A stretch of DNA of 64,000 nt, taken from assembly GCA_004352715.1 (NCBI GenBank), contig SCFE01000039.1, positions 1,472,155 to 1,536,154 of the forward strand. The letters run 5' to 3'. The DNA comes from Hofstenia miamia (lineage: Eukaryota > Xenacoelomorpha > Acoela). The notes below the pieces were generated by a model that did no database searches, had not been told where the DNA came from, and saw only the letters and a list, made by a program, of their open reading frames with translations. The translations under genes were made by a program, and so were the position numbers. Position 1 is the first letter of the stretch. The number at the start of each line of letters is the position of its first letter. Positions 38,201 through 51,460 of this stretch are shown piece by piece.

Positions 38201-39015
38201 GAAGAGATATTATTTGTTTTTGAACAAGTGTATATGATGTTTTTACGATGTCATATTGATAGCTGAGATTATTGATTTCCATTGAATTATTCATACAAAT
38301 CATGTTACTGACATTTGAAAATATAGAAGTCAGTGTTCGATTCGACGAAAGCATAAATTGTGGCATAATTAGATTTGCGATGCATTTAATTCACATTCAC
38401 CAAATTTTCTTTTTATGTAAATACTGGCGTTCTTTAAGGCAACATTGCTGAATTGAATCTTTAAAGAAAATTATCTGATTTATTCTCCCATCTCATAATC
38501 GCTTGATCGCATGTCGCCATCCTGAAAATAAATATAATCTCGTTACATTTCAATAGTCATAAAGCCAACCATCCACTACGTGGCTTAATGTTTGCTTTAA
38601 AATTTAAGCGTTATTTTTATAAACTGTAGGAGTGATTTTTTTCAATTTCTATGGAATAACTTTTAAATGGGTGGTCAAAAAAAGTTCATACCTTTTAAAG
38701 ATGTTATTCAAATTGGAAATATTTTGTAAATTCATTCAATAAATTTAGTAGGACATCTTCCACAATTCCCCATATTAATTCGAATCTGATAAATATATCT
38801 AACCCAATAATAATAATAATANNNNNNNNNNNNNNNNNNNNNNNNNNNNNNNNNNNNNNNNNNNNNNNNNNNNNNNNNNNNNNNNNNNNNNNNNNNNNNN
38901 NNNNNNNNNNNNNNNNNNNNNNNNNNNNNNNNNNNNNNNNNNNNNNNNNNNNNNNNNNNNNNNNNNNNNNNNNNNNNNNNNNNNNNNNNNNNNNNNNNNN
39001 NNNNNNNNNNNNNNN

Positions 39016-39046
<31 letters not shown>

Positions 39047-42000
39047 ATTTTGTGCAAAAAATAAAATAAAATTGAGTTCGACTGATTTAAAAGGAAAGTG
39101 ATAAATTTTGAATAATTTTGAGTAACCTGAAATTGATGGCATTAAATGAAGAAATATTTTTATCAACCTAATAGCTCATATATAGTTATATTATTATGGA
39201 TGAGATTTGACAACATTATTTAAATCCAAGTCAGTCTTAGTAAAAATGTAGGTTATGCGAATCCACTATTCTATTTATGCTTACTTTTCAAGTATTTGAA
39301 GTCTATAATTGAAATGGGAAGTTTTGCTATTATTGTTTCAGAATATGTTAATCTTTGCATGACCTAGTTTATTACAGAAACAGTGTGAGCAGGTTGTAAA
39401 CAGAATATGTACATATCTGTAATTTATATATATTTATTAAATTATATATATATATAATTCATTTAAGATGTGCTAATAACATTCACAAAATAGTACTTCT
39501 TCAAATTTTTTATCTATGTGTTGTGTTAGCAATCCTAAATGTAGTAATCAAAATTCATCCCCATGTGTTTCTTTTGTATGCAGATATCATAATTGATTAT
39601 TTTAAAAAATAGGGCTAAATTTCAACAATCTTTGGTTAATTGGCATGTTCTGTATATTCTCTGAACATCTCAGGATGGATCATGGTATAATTAAGCTGTA
39701 AATATGTTTTAAGATTGCTTTGAATAGGCGTTCCAGTATAATAATGGAAATTATTTCAACTTTATCTTCAAAGATATAATTTTCATGAATATCATTTGAA
39801 AATAATCAAAGATTTATTCGAGGCTGAGGTACTTGGCAGAGATCAAAAATCTCCGAATGTTTTTTCTACAATCATTAATATTTTTTAATCTTATTTCCGG
39901 CAGATTTATGCGTTAGCTTTATTGGATTTGTTCACAAATAATTATGGTTTCATATTCTGTTTATAGGCTGATCATTAAATATAGTTGTTGATTCAATGTC
40001 GGTCACTTGGCTTATTTATACTTTTAGGGATTATTTCCCCTGTGAAGTATGTTCTGTGAAAATATGTGTCAAATTTATTATCTATCCTTTGCTAAAGATT
40101 CCTTAATACAAATCCTTTTATGGTTACAACCGTTGTAAATATGTCTAAGATTTGTTGGGATTGTGAAATTTCCAATCCTTGTTGTTCTTCATATGTCTAA
40201 GGTAAAAGGATTTTTTATTCTAAAACATCAGTGTTGGGTTAGAGGTAGGGTTAAAAACACAAGCAATCGAAAAAACAGGGTTGTTCTTTAATCTGAACTG
40301 CAATTATACAACAACATACATGTAGAATAAATGTTCATTTTAAAAATTTTTTTCTATTGACAACGCAACTTAAAGAATCTATCTTAAATTGCTAAATCAA
40401 AAATATATTAAGCAAAGTGTTCATGTGATTACAGATATCTGAAATGTCAAAACTCTATCAAGCTTTAAAATTCATCGCTTTTCATTTTAATTTGTCGAAC
40501 TCAATTATATTTTATATTTTGCAGCAAATTTTTATATATATATGTATAAGAAATATAATATTATTTTTTTGGGTTAGATATATTCATCACATACAAAATA
40601 CTTCAAGCAATTATTAAATCCACTCTGTTTATTACAGTTTCAATGCTCTTCATTTCTCTTTACACACATAAATTCAAAATATCGCATCCTTCTGTCTAAA
40701 GCTTCCAAATGGCCTCTTAGGGCACTCAATTTCGTGCAAAACATGACAATGCATCCGATTATCGATTAAAATACAAAATATTATCTCCTTATTACCCAAT
40801 TCAAATACATATGTCATCAATATTATTTCAATTCAAATTTCGTCTATCTTCAATTTCATTTTAACACAATATGTTAAATCTGAATTAACATTCAAAAAAT
40901 TTAATACTTACATAAACATTCTAATAGTTTTCACCACACAGCAACTAAACTATGGAATAACTTAGATCATAAAATTAAGATCGAAAAAACTATACGAATT
41001 CATACTTAGCGACAATAATGCACTACTGTCGTTTGAAAATGTCAGATAGCACTAGAAAATACAAACACACAATTATAAATGATATTTATTCATATTATGC
41101 AAATAGTTCTTAGTTTGTAGCTTTGAACTAACTATTATTAGCAATAAATTGCGTTTGGCACTTATTATTTATTATTATTATTTTGTAAATACATGTAGTT
41201 GTAGTTTGTAGCTTTTTACTGTTATTTACAGCAATAAATTTGATTTGATTCTTATTATTATTATTATTATTATTATCACAATTCTGGTTATTTAATATCA
41301 CATATTTAGATTACACTGGTGTGAAAACAAACAGTAAGTACTTTAACTAATTTATTATTTCACTTATAAAATTAGATGTTGTCATAAAATACAGATGTCT
41401 AATATTTACCTTTACAAAAATGGTCCAATATCATGGTTTGCATTCACCTTAGTTATTTATAAGCGATGCTCAAATATTGAAACGACCACCCTATCACAGA
41501 ATCTGACTTTCCTGTGTTGATCTATGCAATCAAGTTTTAAATTCATTGTTATTTTGCTCAACAGTAAATTTATGTAGATACGTCTGCTCAAAATGTTTCA
41601 ACATATGAATGCATTAGTTGGAAACTGAGAAAATATTCTACTTTTTTGAAAACGTTTTTTGAAATCAATAGTTCTTTCAATCTGGGTTTAACTTAATTAT
41701 GGAAGTACTTAAATAAATATCATTATTCCCAGCACATCTATATATGGCCAATTCCTTACCAGTTTTAATCATTTTAATTAAAATTAACTCGAAACCATCC
41801 CTTTATAATGTTCACATTCCATAGATATGATTCGAAGAAATTGTTTTGATGGTTGCTGTTTTAATATGAATGCACGGTTATTAAAAAATATGGTTTGAAT
41901 ATGGAAATTTGAAGTTTGCTTACATAGGCAGCACGTGGATACGTAGTTTGTAAAATTGCAATTCTGCTTTTGCTACAATGTAATTCTGCCAGGAACGGTT

Positions 42001-45000
42001 TACATTTCTGCTCTCCGTGACTGATTGAATTAAAATTAAGATGAAATGTCTGATGAAGAATATAGACATAATTTCACGGCCTGTCTCTCTATGTTAAACT
42101 AACATTCCTTTCTCCTGTTACTCCTCTCAAGAACGAAAAGTTACTTTCAATAACTGTAAATACAAATATGAAATTGTTTACGCAATTTCGAAAATGAATA
42201 TGAAATTGGAAAATCGCCTGCTGCTGTTATATATTTTGTTTACATGAATTCCATTTATATTCCTATACTGTTTTATCAGAACTCTAAACGTTGACAAATT
42301 TAATATTTCTGTTTACAAATATTGAGGAATTTTCGTTTGTTTTGTTAATTTAACTTTTCGACAGCATTTGCTTCCCAGAGATATAAATATAGGCTACAGT
42401 TCTAAGGATTTATCTAGGAAGGCATGATAGCATAGATTTTGAATGCTTATTGGATAAAACCATACTTTAATAATAGGCCATACACGTTTCAGATTCACAC
42501 ATAATTCAATTTATAATCATTTAACATTTTGAAAATTATAAAATCTAATCGATTATCTATTAATTATAAACCAAGATACTTTTTTTACATACTTTCATGT
42601 TACAAGACCGCACATTTTTAAACTTTAAAGTTGAGGATCTTGGGCTTTAGTGTTGGTTTACCGGATTATTTTAAATATCAGACAAATTTTTTATTAAAAT
42701 TTGCATTTCACAAAAAAGTTTGTATTTTCAAAAACCCGGGGGTTCAAAAACTGCAACGTTAAGATATTAGATTATTAGATTTATTGTGATCATTTGATTC
42801 AAATGAAAGTGGGAAACTGATTTTATATTGCATAATTTTTTTTCAAATCAGGGTACGTTAGCTGAAATTTACACTAAAAATTCAACAAATTTCTGATTGA
42901 ATTCTATAAATTAGACGAACAATCTTTCCATGGGTTTCCATCAAATGATGGAATTCAATTTATGTTAAGGAGAATTTCCCTCGTAAAATAGGCTTCTCCG
43001 ATAAGCTTCAAGTGGCCAGTGGAGAATATGGCATGTAGAACATAGACTAAGTGCAGCATGCACCTGGGACGCGCAGAAGCTAGACAAATGAGTGTTAATG
43101 GTTTGTGAAAGGAACAATATCTTTTGATATACTTCTCCATCTGCTTCAAATTAAATCGCTATTGTGGTAATCGGTTTAGATACTTGAGCAGGGTGCTTTT
43201 TTCTAATCATTTTCCATATTAAAATTGTCATTCTATTTTTGTAGTTCTTACCTACTTTCGAATATTTATTCAATTACTGAATTTCTAGGTACCATATATT
43301 TCACATCTTAGTTGAACTATGTGCTCTTTTGACCTGTGAAATTTGTAAAAGTACTTGATTGTCCATTTTATGTCAAAAGCAAAAATTAAGTATGCAATCA
43401 ACAACTTCAAAAATTTAGAATGCTGTTCTTCATTGCAAACTGATTAACCTTAAGCATCCCGGTACCTTTTTAAATGGGGAAAAAAATTTTTCACATTTAC
43501 AAAAAAATTTCTGCAAACCTTATGGCCAAATGTTGGTAATTTTAGATTGTGGATATCTTTATTAGTATTTGAGTTATAAGCTTTTAATAAATTTTTATGC
43601 TATCATAAAATATTTTCAAAATTCTCAGGTTAACCTTAATTGTTTGACCCCGTTTTACCCTTAAAATTATAAATATTTTTTTAAGACTTCCCTTGAATTT
43701 AAAGGTAACACGTATGTTGCTTAAATTTATATGAAGTTTTTTTGGTATTTATAGAAATTCATTAAATTGGTCTCTGAACATAAAATTTACTTTTCTCTTT
43801 CTTCAAAGGCAGATGTATTTTTATAATTTTCACTTCTCCTGACATTGTTAAAGGTACAAAATTTGCTCAGCTAATAAACCTATTTGTAATCAAAATGTGC
43901 AGTGACAGGCTTTCCATCATGGTTTCTATTTATATCTTAAATTAATAAAACATAAAAAACCAATCAATATTTCTGTCAAAATTAATCAGCAATTATTGCT
44001 TGAAAATCTACCATAAAACAGCATTTACAATATTAAGAGAACGTCTAAACCAGAAACTGCGGCTGCATAAACAGTGTGCATTGATCTTTAATTGCAAGCA
44101 GTTCTTTATTAATTTCATTTGTTTATCAGAGTCTTGTATTTCAAGGAATAGCAAATGTGTTGTAAATTTTCTTTGATAATATTTTCATGCATTTTGGAAT
44201 ATTACTACTGGGAAATGTATGGAAAATTTCACAGACATATAAAGCATTAGATTGGCATTGCAATTTATTTTCGAAATGAATGAAACTATTAAAAAATTAA
44301 ATGGAAAATAATTAAATTGAACACGAAAATGATTAATTTTTTAGAAATAATTTTAATAAATATAATTATAATAAAATTTTTAATTTATTTTCGTGTTTTG
44401 GAATTGAATTGCTATTCTTATAAATTTCAGGTCTAGTAGAAACTTAACTTATTGAGTTGCAAACTACTCCCTTAAGGATTTTTAGTTTTTTCCCGAATTT
44501 TTTAACATTAATTTCTTTGACATTTGAAATGATACTACTGATGCAGGACTTTTATGTTTTAGTGTTAATATATTTTTTTGTGTGATCAATTTGCCTAAAT
44601 TGACTTTGAGTAAAATAAGGTAAGATTATATAATAATCCAGATATAATGCTGTTCTAAGGTTATTATTCATCCGAAGGTTAACGTTAATGAAATAAAAGA
44701 TTATTAATAATTCATATGGGAAAATGATATTAACTCCTTAAAAATATTCTAAGAAGACCATACAAGACATATTTTATTGAACCCAGACGAAAACTAACTT
44801 TAATTGTAATATACATGATATTTTGCTTGATGTCATAGAGAATCCGTCCCATTTAGCTTTCCGACCTTGAGTGTAGGAAAATTAAGTGTCATAGATGCAG
44901 GACCATTTAGTCATGTCTAGAGAAGTAGGCAAGAGACAATTTGAAGGCTTTAGTCTCCTTACCCAATAACTTCAGCTCACCCTTCGACTGCTTTCAAGAA

Positions 45001-48000
45001 TTTTAAATAGCACCAATTTTACTTGAACTATTGATATTAGTGCTTATAAAATCTTTTTGTATTAGCCCTTCTCAATTTATATAGTTCGACCTTTGAGAAA
45101 CTCTTTAACCCCTCTTCTTATTGATTGCCCATTTTTGAGGAAAATCTAGCTACGTCACAGTTAAAGACTATTTAAAACTATAATGACGTCTATTTTGATT
45201 GCCACTTAAATGACGATTTTATACGCGTATTCTTTTAGAAATATCGCAATCTAAAAGTATTCCGAATTTCCAATAAATTGCAAATTTTGAAAATAATCAA
45301 TAGAGTCGAATGGGGACTTTCTTCCCTATATTGTTAATCTCCTCTTTGATGTTGCTAACAAATGTGTAAACATACAATCCGGTTTAAGTTTTGATCAATT
45401 ATATTAACTATTTCGTCAACGCGTCGCGTTTCTTTTCCGTTAGCTAAATGATTTCACAATTATTTTAATTACGCAGTATTGCAACTCACGACAATAGTTA
45501 ATTGATTAATAAGGCTGGGATTCTAAACCCACGATTTTGACAAAAATTTGACGAATTACGGTTTAATGTTTGAATCAGTGATGGATTAAGAATACAGTAC
45601 GAACATCGAGTACATGTGCCTAGTTCTGACAGGACTTGTCGACGAGCCGAGCTTCTAACGAGCCGAGCCGAGCTTGAGCAGAGCATTTGATATACAACGA
45701 GCTCAAAAGGAGCCTTTATTAAGCCGATCCAATTTATAGTTCTGCTTTTTAATTTGCTTATGTAGATTTTTCTTATTTTTTATTCAATATACCTTTTTTA
45801 TCATCATATTTTAAAATGTTTATTAAATAATTAGGACGAGCTATTTAAAAATTTCTGAGAATGCAGTATTTTTTGAAAAAATATCGAGCTAAAACGAGCC
45901 TCCTTGAACGGTTCTATGTGGCGAGCCGAACCGAAAATAGTCAAAAGTAAAATGTCGGCTCGTTGACAAGTCTGGTTCTGACAATATATTAGGTAATTTT
46001 AGTAACAACCATGGTCATGCATTTTAAATTTCTCGTTGTTTAACACTAGTACATGTAAAAGCTCGTGCAAATTAGTTCAGAATTCCTAATTTTAGTAAGC
46101 ATGTGTGTACTCAGCGATTAGCGCCATCTTATTCCCAATAACTAGATAAAAACATCTTTTCAAGGAAAATTTCAACAACTATATGGAATGGTATATCTAT
46201 TTTCATCTGTGCTCCAATTTTGTTGACTTTCATTTATTTAATGATGTACCAAAATTATAAATCTACAAAAAGATTTTCAATAAAATTAATCCTTTGTAAA
46301 AGATTTATTTCTGCTTAGGAAAATATATGAATTTTTGGGATTTACTTTCTACGGTTATAAATGTTATAGTTTCCTGGTCCAGTCAATAATGCATTGGTTA
46401 TTTAACTGATGTTTCCTTGATATTAATATTTTTTAAGAACAAAGATACATCATCTTCCGGATAATGATTTCTATACTTGAACAATTCATAGACGAAATTA
46501 AATTCGAAAAAACATCAACTATTATCGAGAAAACAGCAATTTTCGTTAGTAACAATCAATTATGAAAATGGGAATTTTTTAATGTAGAAATTAGCCATTA
46601 AGAACATAGAATATGAATTCAGTTTAAAATGTTTTATTATCAGTTTGAGTCTTTCTTCAAGGCAAACCATGATGAAAAACCAGTTGGATTCCGTAGTTAA
46701 CAAATAATTTAATTTTCAGAGAATTTTCCCTAATTTGTTTCTCAATATAGTTTCCAAGCATTAATTTGTATTTTTAGATAAGCACACTGTCATCTACAAT
46801 CAGATTTTGCTGACTTGCTTGTTTCTAATCATATTTTTGGCAATCATTTCCGCATTGGCATTGCTTTTTATTTGCTACAAGAAACGCTACCTTCCCACTG
46901 TTTACAATGAGGGGTTTGGCTGTAAGTCAATAACTTTTTATATTTTGTTCACAGATAATATCCAGCATATTCGTTTATTTGTGATTTGCAGACTTGTTTA
47001 TACTTGTCTACAAGAATAAAATGAACAACAATTGCTTGATATGAGTGAAAAATATCTAAATATCTGCTATTTCTGAAATGACGTGGTTTCCTTGATTCAG
47101 ACAATGTGCCCATTACCGGCTGTTAATTTTTGAAAAATACATCGAAATATGAAATTAACTTTTATATGTCTGAAAGCCCCTGCAAAATTTTTCCCAACGT
47201 GCTGCCCAAATAGGGTCATTAATAGAGAAAGATGAACCCAGTGATAAGTTTTGATTTTATTATTTTTGTAGCTAGGGTTCAAAAGACCCAACTTTAGTTT
47301 AATTGTTATTAAAAGCATTGTATTTACATGAGAGGCTGCCATGATGTGTGAAATTCCGAACTCTGCTTGTGTCAAGTGATGATCTGTTTGAAAATGTTTA
47401 ATAAATACTCATTATAAATCATTTTAAAATGGTAAATCATTGTTGGAAATATGAGTAATTTCATGGAATTTGATTGGAAACTACGGAAATCTTCTATACT
47501 TATTAGTAAACAAATTAATCCAATTGCTTCCAAATGTCACATTTACAATCATGCTGACAGACAGGGTTAATGAATGCCCATGTTTTGTTTACAGCATTTT
47601 AAGCTGCAGATAAACCGTTGAAATTGCTTTTTACAAACTTTATTTGTAGATAGTTTTTTACATTACATTAGAAATTATCTTTTGCATAGAAATATAGAAA
47701 TATCGATGTTACCATCAATAATACGTATTTCTAAAAACAGCTGGCTTTACACATCTAAAAATTTATCAACATTTTGCAATTCATCTTTAAATTTAAATCT
47801 TTTCTGCCTTTGCAATCGTTTTTATTTACAAAACAATCTCGGATCTATATATTTTCTTTTTATTGCATCATTTAAGGCTAAAAGTCCTTCTAACAGCCTG
47901 TTTACTAAAAAGTTGAAGTGTCAATTTTGTTATGTGATAATAACTTCCCAGTGCGAACTGGAAAAAAATTTGATATTTCTTTAAATAAATGTCAATATCT

Positions 48001-51000
48001 TCTTGACCGTTAGAATTTAGACCCCACTTGACAGTCGTCTAGATATAGTTTAATAACTCTGAAGATAATATCACATAGTAATTTTTGGACTGGTATTTAA
48101 AAAAAATTAAATAATGGGAACAACCAGTGTGCAATGGCCTTGAAAGCAATTTAGAGATTGTCGGCAATGATTGTATTATGAAATATGATTTTAAATGTCT
48201 ATTTAGTGGGAACACTAAGTGGCTGAGTGCTGATAGTAAATTGACTTTTTCCAATTATTTCGCCCAACAAAAACGCTGGATGAAGGAATAGCGAATTAGT
48301 GACAGGTTTTAATCAATACTCACATGGAATGTGGCAGATTTAATAATACCATTCCGGCTTGTAAGACAAAACCATCATACTGTTGTATCTGAATTTGAAC
48401 TTAGTTCTTCGTATTGGATTTCTCACATGATAAACGCAATTTTTCTTATATATTTGTTTGAATTTCAAATATCGTCTGCGCATCTCATATCACATTTACG
48501 ACATTTGAATGGACATTGTTAAAGATGAAAGAAATAATTTCTGCATCTCCAATTTTTAGTATTAACGACAGGCGTACCCGCATGTATTTAGGGCGTTCTG
48601 GCAATAGTTTTTCCACCTGCCTCAAAGCGGCAATTTCATTTTTTGGGCCATAAAAATCTGTCTACCCCGACCATTTGCAATACCTCGTTATTATTAATGC
48701 AACCTATCAGCTGGTTTTTATTATGGGAAAATTTGAAAACGCCTTATTTTTATTGAACTAAGCTCAAAAATATCTTAATGGTTCTTTGTTTTTGAAATTA
48801 TTTTAACTATCCTATTATTTTCTGAATTTAGGTACAATGTCCGGTTATTTGCCAAATATGGGCATAATGAAGCAAAACAGTGAATCCAGTGTTGTAACCC
48901 AGTTCGTGAACGGACAAGGTGTTGTTGCCAGTTGCAGGAAGGATGGTCAATACTATAAAGCGCTTTTTGTAGATACACAGAAGCAGCCTGTTCCTGCAAA
49001 TCAATACATTAGCGATTCCGACAATCACACTTCCAACTATAGGTAAAGCCTAGAGATACTTTCATAAGTGAAGTTCTGTTTTCGAAGTATTATTTGACAT
49101 TCAACGACTATTGGAAATTATCGTTTAATGTAGCATGATTTGTCGCTTTTCTTTTTTATAAAAGGAATTCGTCTGCATGATAAATTTATGTGACAAGATA
49201 AATTATACAATTAATTGAACAATTGTCATACCACTTATTTCAAAAATAGAGTCTTTGAGATTTTATATTTTCCATTATGGACTATAATCAGTTGCATTGG
49301 TAATTAGATTTTCCACAGCAGCAATTATGGTACATTTCTCATTCATATTGTTTTCATACTTTGACTGAGATGCGCGACAATTGCTTTGCATTTGGGAATT
49401 TCGCGTCTTCCCACAATATTTATCATTAAAATATGGGCAATTTCTTATTTTCCTTCTCAGTGGATAAGGATTTAATTATTTATTAATATACACGCCAAGA
49501 TATAATTTGGTCGTTTGTTTTCGTTTTACTTCCCAAATAAATACACTATTTAGTATAAAATGTGTTGCGTTGTATAATTAAACATGCGTCGTGCTTTCTA
49601 GTCGTCTGCAAACAATTGTGCGGGATTTTACACATTTGTATATAATCACGTAGGTTAATATACACAATCAACGGATACATTTCCCAAATAAATAGAATCA
49701 GATGTCAGATATCGAGTAGTTCTGTTATATATATTATGATGAAATTTACATTAAGAATTTCTTCTATCTTATCACTTTTCTATCAATGGAAGATTGTTCG
49801 AGATAACACTTTGTTATTTGTTTTCTTAAAGGTTATTGTATCGAATATGATTAATTTTTTGGAAATTTGAGGTAAAATAAAACTATAGTAGAATTCAAAT
49901 ATATATATTTGCTTTAACGAATGTCTGCTATATTATCCTTGAAAAGCAAATTTAATTTTTAAAGTATTGTGTAAAATGAATTAATTGTTTTGTATAGACA
50001 AGTAGACGACGTGTGATTCACATTTCATCCAATATGTGATTTTAAAATTTAAGGGAAACGCGGCGAATCAGTTTCTTGACCTTTGATCTAGTATGAAGTA
50101 CTCTGTAAATTTAGTCGCATACTTTAGTATTTTTATTGACATTTTTGTATTTGGAAATAGGTAGACAATAATTCTAGTCTCAGCCTTAAAATGGGACAGA
50201 CAACCAGTGCAACAAAGTCACATGCCTCCACCGAAACTGAAAGACAGACAAAAATAAGAAAAACTATTTTTTCTTGCATGTAATAAAAACATCCTCGCCT
50301 ATATTAAATTTATTAGCAAGCGCAATAAACAATTTCTGTTTACAGCGTAGAAGTAAGGTCAAATCTCTTGTTAAAATGAACTATTTATTGGATTGTATTG
50401 TATAGTTAATGAAATCTGTTATGTTGGTTTTCAATTAAACATTATTTTTAAATGCTTAAATAATACATATTTAAAAACAGCCAATTTCAATGCATAATGT
50501 AATAACCTGTTGACATTTTAAATGTCATGCCTATCTAAATATAAGTTTCTTAAATCATGTTTTAACAAAGTTAAATATCGGATATACGTAAAAGTTTGAA
50601 AGAGTTGTTTTTTTTCAGAATATAATGATTTCTTAATAATTACATCATCGAAATCTAAGAGTGTACGAAAGTACTTTGCACATTCTTAGGTATAGAGAGA
50701 CTTGTTTACAAGCCGAGCCCTGTTTGAGCACTGCATTGGATATACAACGAGCCCAAAACGAGCCTAAAATTTTATGCATCTGCTTTGTTAATTTGATTAT
50801 TCAATATATTTTTCTTATAATTTTTAGAAATGTTTATTACATAATAGGAAGAGCTATGTGAACAATCGGGGACCGCAATATTTTAAAAATAAATATCGAG
50901 AAAAAACGGTTTTATGTGGTGAACCGAGCCGAAAATACTCAAAAGTAAAGCGAGCCAAACCAAATTGAGCCCAGTCGAGCTTAAACATTTCGACGGGTTG

Positions 51001-51423
51001 ACAAGTCTGCGTATAGAAACGAAAAAACTCAACAATGTGCGTTCGCCATTTTGTCTCTCTATCAAAACAAGTGCTACGCTAAAACCGTTGACAGTAATCG
51101 AGATTAGTAATTTATGATGTGTAGGTTGAGTATCCGCAGGACTTTGTAACCCAAAAACCGTTTTCGTTTAATATCGGTCGGAATTGTCTGGAAATTGTTC
51201 ATAGAAATTGGTTAAAATTGTAACTTGCCTACGTTTTGTTCCAAAGGTGTACATGATTATATCAATTCATCTTCTGTTATCTACAATGTGCATATTTTTT
51301 ACTTTATGCGATCGCAAAATCTCTAATATCTATAAAAATTCTGTTATCAGCCTTGAACTCAGGCTTTTTTCCTGATATAGTCATCATAATCATCATCATC
51401 ATCATCATCATCGTCATCACTTT

Positions 51424-51460
<37 letters not shown>

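Larger units (their letters stand above)
38108..41309. other. unc5 intron 8
   Basis: About 3.2 kb with an AAT tract, an N gap and an AT repeat (38808-39042). Its 3' part contains the tail of a non-LTR retrotransposon (about 40640-41277), ending just upstream of the candidate microexon. Confidence 0.55.

Noticed and set aside
38704-39166. Minus-strand frames with IYIYIY and X runs
   Set aside because: They run through AT repeats and an N gap; the same applies to frames at 8399-8824 and 21159-21674.
45498-45686. 62-codon minus-strand frame
   Set aside because: Overlaps the left end of a MITE; its SSARLVRSSARR stretch is the GAGCCGAGC repeat translated.
47097-47375. 92-codon minus-strand frame in a unc5 intron
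   Set aside because: No domain or homology that I recognise and no codon signal; likely chance.
48775-49028. Two minus-strand frames opposite unc5 exon 11
   Set aside because: Antisense shadows of an exon supported by phase and splice sites.
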